Of a DNA stretch of 64,000 bases, positions 60,627-64,000 are shown piece after piece (position 1 is the first letter of the stretch; each line of letters starts with the position of its first letter). The DNA is from Immersiella caudata (lineage: Eukaryota > Ascomycota > Sordariomycetes > Sordariales > Lasiosphaeriaceae): NCBI GenBank assembly GCA_030512335.1, contig JAULSU010000001.1, positions 3,782,001 through 3,846,000 on the forward strand, in the 5' to 3' direction. Under the pieces are notes generated by a model. It ran no database searches and was not told the origin of the DNA. It saw nothing but the letters and a program-made list of their open reading frames with translations. The position numbers and the translations under genes were made by a program.

Positions 60627-62586
60627 GCGGGGAGGCTGTGAAGCCAAAGTTGACGCCGGATTTGGTGGCTGGTTTTATGGGTGATGTCACCGGAAGTTGT
60701 CGGTGCGGGAGGCTTATGGGGACAGTTCTGGAGCCCGCACCGGGAGATAATTCCGGGGGTGATGCCGGGGGTCCGCCGGGGCGGACACGGCATCGGGAGT
60801 GAGGGCAAAAGGCCCAAAATAAAGTTGATTTGTGGCATTGGAAGTTTCCGCACGGCGCCGAGAATAATGATGTCATGCGACGAAGAAATAGCATTGTTGG
60901 TGTTGCAGATTGGTCAGGTGGTGGAAAAGGTGGTCCGGGACGTTACCCCTGAATGGAGTAAACAAAGGGCAAGAACACCCACACCCAGACCCTGCTCAAC
61001 ATATGAATTGGTAGCTGGTTTATTCTGAAACATAGTTCTGTCCAAAGTAACCCATAATTACTTTTTCTTCTTGCATGAATGAACAACTCCATTATTGTTG
61101 CATCACCCAAAGATTGTCGCTGCTAATCATCACGTTGACGCCCATCAATAGAACTCGCGGCTTATACAAGGCTGTTGCCAGTATGAGAATAGTATTAAAC
61201 ACACTTGTAGGGGATTTGAGCTGACATAGAGTGTTGGTATTGGCGATGTAATACCCGTAAACTTGGGAGGGTGTGAGTAGGACGTGGAGGTAAGGAGTTG
61301 AGATGAAGAAAGATGGAGACCTTGGCGGACGTTTGAGAGGTGCTGAACAACTTCCGGGAGGTGTTTCCATCTGGAAGTATGTGAAAAATTAGAGGCAACG
61401 AGTAGGGGATGACATGAATGGCGTTGAACCGCTAGCTGAGAAACTGAACTGGAATAAAGTAGGTTTGGGTAATGCGCTCTGAAAGAGATATAATAAAAAG
61501 GGGGCACTCTGAATTACCCCTGAGCTCGAGAACGGCTTGGTGACAGCTGTCCCACAACACTTGGTGTGTGCATCACAAGAACCAACATTCACCAATCTCA
61601 GGAAACCCATGCTGAGAATCTATCGTGGAGTCTGCGGAAGGATGTGATGCCCATTAAAAGAACGAACAAGGTGGCGGATACTACCAAATGGGAGAATTTG
61701 GACAGGGGCTCGGATCCCAAAGCTCTGAGTGCGCAGGGAGAAAAATGTTGTGCTGTGGATGTTCTGCGAGGACTTGAGTGTTGAAGTGAGGGTAGGTGTA
61801 GCTCATACGCCAGGTAATGACGTGGTGGCGGATGAGAATAGGGGTTATTCCTTGGCTTGAGGGGGTTGGTCGTTACTGAGCCAAGGGGAGACCGGAGCTC
61901 TCATTATGTGTGTAGAATATGCTGCCGTAAATAAACTGCTAGAGTTACTGTAAATTTGGATGGTAGGGGAATGTGAGCTGGTACACTTGGTCAGGTAAGT
62001 ATAAGCAGTAGTCAGACAGTTGAGGGTTGGAAGCCTTCAGCCAGCCTGCCCACCCAGGCCATTGATTTACGTAAAGCTGAGAAGGGGTTTTAAGCGTGTG
62101 AGGCGAGATGGCTCGACTACGAAGACGCGATGATATAGAGGAACCGGACTGTTCAAAGTAAATCCCATCAGTTGCGTAGAAAGGGGTTACACCAACACAC
62201 CCCTAAGTCTCCCAACAAAGCTGGCAACGGCCATCCCAACATGTTTTGTTCATCCCCAGAAACAAAATTCAGCGATTATGGAGAGGCCATACTACTCACA
62301 CCTAACCATATGCTACAGTTTGTCTTTGTAAGCTGGTCTACCTGTCGGCATTTAAGGGAACCCGCGAACGTCAACTATTATCTCTGTACTTCCTCTACGA
62401 CCACGATCACCATAAACGCCTCTCGCTTCAAACTTGGCCTGGTACAAACATCACCAACAGCCTTGATACTTTCTTTCCCACCAACTTAACTGCCACTATT
62501 AACTGCCACTAGCAAGCCCATAGGTATGACTCCCCGTTATGCATGAACACTATCATGATCACTAACTTCCCACGTCAGCCACTAAT
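60627..62586. other. Intergenic, 2.0 kb, partly AT-rich
   Basis: No recognisable gene. From about 60.9 kb the sequence turns more AT-rich than the rest of the window. The last part likely contains the promoter and possibly a leader intron (GTATGA at about 62525 to CACGTCAG ending 62578) of the microprotein at 62587. Confidence 0.45.
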
Positions 62587-62745
62587 ATGTGTTATTACGA
62601 GAGAGCCAGAGGTTCATGTGGCCACTACTTCACCAGAGGTGTCTGGTGCGACGACATACGCTGCAAGGCAAGACTTCCCGGCTTCCCCATCTCGGCTCCC
62701 CAAGGCCAAACGAGCTGTGGGAAACACTGGTGCTATGCCAATTAA
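62587..62745 (+). CDS. Small Cys-rich protein, Met-Cys family member D
   Basis: A 52-residue frame starting MCYYERARGSCGH. Cys lie at 2, 11, 21, 26, 44 and 49, with His at 13 and 47. It is too short to stand out by length and I do not recognise a named family. It repeats the Met-Cys, Cys at 11-12, x, His, Cys at 21-23 order of the frames at 2767 and 60290. The C-terminal pair (C44, H47, C49) could complete a zinc site. A longer unrelated frame (62589-62900) overlaps it in another phase. A candidate intron immediately upstream ends at 62578. It lies about 2 kb from member C, which is compatible with a local duplication followed by heavy divergence. Confidence 0.5.
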   Translation: MCYYERARGSCGHYFTRGVWCDDIRCKARLPGFPISAPQGQTSCGKHWCYAN

Positions 62746-62759
62746 CCGGGAGGGCAGTA

Positions 62760-62773
62760 GGGGGGGGGGGGGG
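62760..62773 (+). repeat. Poly-G tract, 14 bases
   Basis: Fourteen G followed by T and six more G. It may form a quadruplex and may be miscounted in assembly. Confidence 0.85.
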
Positions 62774-63404
62774 TGGGGGGCTTGAGCAGCTTCTAGGAAT
62801 CTTTTTGTCACAACTGTGCCGGGACGAGAAGGGGATCATGGGGATTTGCTCGCCGTGGCTTGGCCCTGAATTTGGAAGATGGGTGCAAGTCGCTTGCTGA
62901 AAGATCAAAGTCGAAAGGGGGCAGCGTGCTGAAGCGAGAAAACACCTATGGTGTTTGTCTCTTGCCTCTGGGTAGCTCACAGTCAAACACGACCAGGTGT
63001 GCGCAGTAGGAATAAGTAAGGCAACCAGGTACTGACCTCTCCGTCTGCACCCCCGTGTCGTGCGGTCTCCGCGCCGCTCCAAGGATCCGCTGTATTCCAA
63101 CGGCTCCGCGTGTCTCCGCATGCAAGTTCCATCCGAACTGAGCAGACTCTGCGAGAGGCTCCGCGTGCGGCGGAGCACCTGGCCAATATCACCTACCAGC
63201 CAGCGCAGCGCCGAGATTTCTCTCTTTCTCTCCCCAGCCTCACCTTTCATAACTAGAGGCCCCGAGATTTCTCGCAACACTCTGTAACCATAGCCGTAAG
63301 TCATCGCCTTCTCCTTCTGAAGCGTATACAACAAGACCAGCGTGTTTTTCTGCCCCTCAAAGCCGTTTCGTTTCGTTTTTGCAGATGATTTATTCCTTTG
63401 CTGC

Positions 63405-64000
63405 GCACGCCTCCTTCCCTGGTGGCGTAGATCACGCCTATCCGGCGCTGGTGGTCGGTGACGCCGGCTTCCCCGGCCGAGCGGAGCACTCCTACCCGGC
63501 AGTCGGCGGCCGACAACGCTCCGGTCCCCGGCGGGCACGCTTAACTCCACCCCGAGATACACCTCCGCATCTAGTTGGACATGCCTGGCCTGTTGAAAGC
63601 CCTAAGGCACCTCCGTTATTGTTGCCATCCTTGCTCCCCTTAGCCAAGCACATCTCCCCTAGCCTGCCGCGTCTTCCTTTGCCTTTCCCACCCACATCTC
63701 CGCCACCAGCCTGATATGCCTCCTGCTCCACCGGCCATGTATAAGCTTCCGGACATGTGCTTGTCTGCCAGAGGCCAGGCTTGCCTCCGCTCCCTGCTCC
63801 GCGTGCTTCATGGTTTGCTGAGCACACCTCATTTCCCATTCGCGCATGTGTTCTCCCTTTGCAAGGCATATCTCCTTCCCAGCCAGTCATGCCTTTAGCC
63901 CTCGCCTTAGGCGCGCCCTTTTCCGTTTGTGTATACCTCCTCCGTGTTCGAGTAGACCTCCTTTCTCGGCAGGGCACGCCTTCTGTTTCCATTCAAGACG
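63405..64000. repeat. Degenerate GC-rich tandem repeat, period about 20-28 bp
   Basis: A motif close to GCAYRCCTCC recurs with drift at 63405, 63431, 63484, 63533, 63557, 63577, 63605, 63648, 63692 and 63713, then on to the right edge. Spacings are near 20-28 or about twice that. No unit is conserved well enough to define by eye. It continues beyond the window. Confidence 0.4.

Larger units (their letters stand above)
62746..64000. other. Right-edge region without a clear gene
   Basis: No convincing coding sequence. Long frames on the minus strand (62630-63562, 310 codons) run through a G-tract and repeats and are Arg-rich, so they are taken as chance. The right half is a degenerate repeat listed separately. 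Confidence 0.5.

Noticed and set aside
62630..63562. 310-codon minus-strand frame at the right edge
   Set aside because: Crosses a poly-G tract (poly-Pro run) and Arg-rich repeat sequence, and overlaps the more convincing microprotein at 62587.

Overview
The window is nuclear DNA from a filamentous ascomycete, most likely a Sordariomycete (Sordariales-like). That placement is an inference from three things: GC-rich sequence, short introns (about 48-175 nt, GT...CTAAC/CTGAC...AG), and the particular proteins encoded. It carries eleven well-supported genes for recognisable proteins, one cut by the left edge. It also carries four very short cysteine-rich reading frames that I think are real genes. 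No rRNA, tRNA, CRISPR array or intact transposon was recognised.

Left block (1-10.9 kb), compact. A TRP-type vacuolar calcium channel (YVC1 family, 5' end missing) is followed by a small Cys-rich protein, the eRF1 methyltransferase MTQ2, spliceosomal SmD1 (minus), the V-ATPase assembly factor PKR1 (minus) and an F-box protein with a strongly acidic tail.

Middle (10.9-50.3 kb), gene-poor. Single genes stand between very long stretches without convincing reading frames: a C2H2 zinc-finger protein (24.7-26.1 kb), the anaphase-promoting complex cullin APC2 (34.3-37.5 kb), a hidden two-exon Cys-rich microprotein (38.8-39.1 kb) and a polyglutamine RING-finger protein (46.0-48.6 kb). The gaps are about 13.8, 8.1, 1.3 and 6.8 kb. 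They hold simple repeats and homopolymer tracts.

Right block (50.3-64 kb). A phosphotransferase-fold kinase ending in the peroxisomal signal SKL (minus), the checkpoint clamp loader RAD17/RAD24 (minus), a questin-oxidase-like protein (minus) and ribulose-phosphate 3-epimerase (plus). The last two are divergent and share a 366-bp intergenic region. Two more Cys-rich microproteins follow, then a degenerate GC-rich repeat runs off the right edge.

The most novel element is the set of four dispersed microprotein genes (2767, 38848, 60290, 62587). Each starts Met-Cys, has a second Cys at residue 11-12 (followed after one residue by His in three of them), has further Cys near 21-23 or 28 and at 26-37, and (in three) CxxC or similar pairs towards the C terminus. 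Two need a spliced intron to be seen and are too short for ordinary ORF calling. The recognised genes are mostly unrelated housekeeping functions and do not form a pathway cluster.
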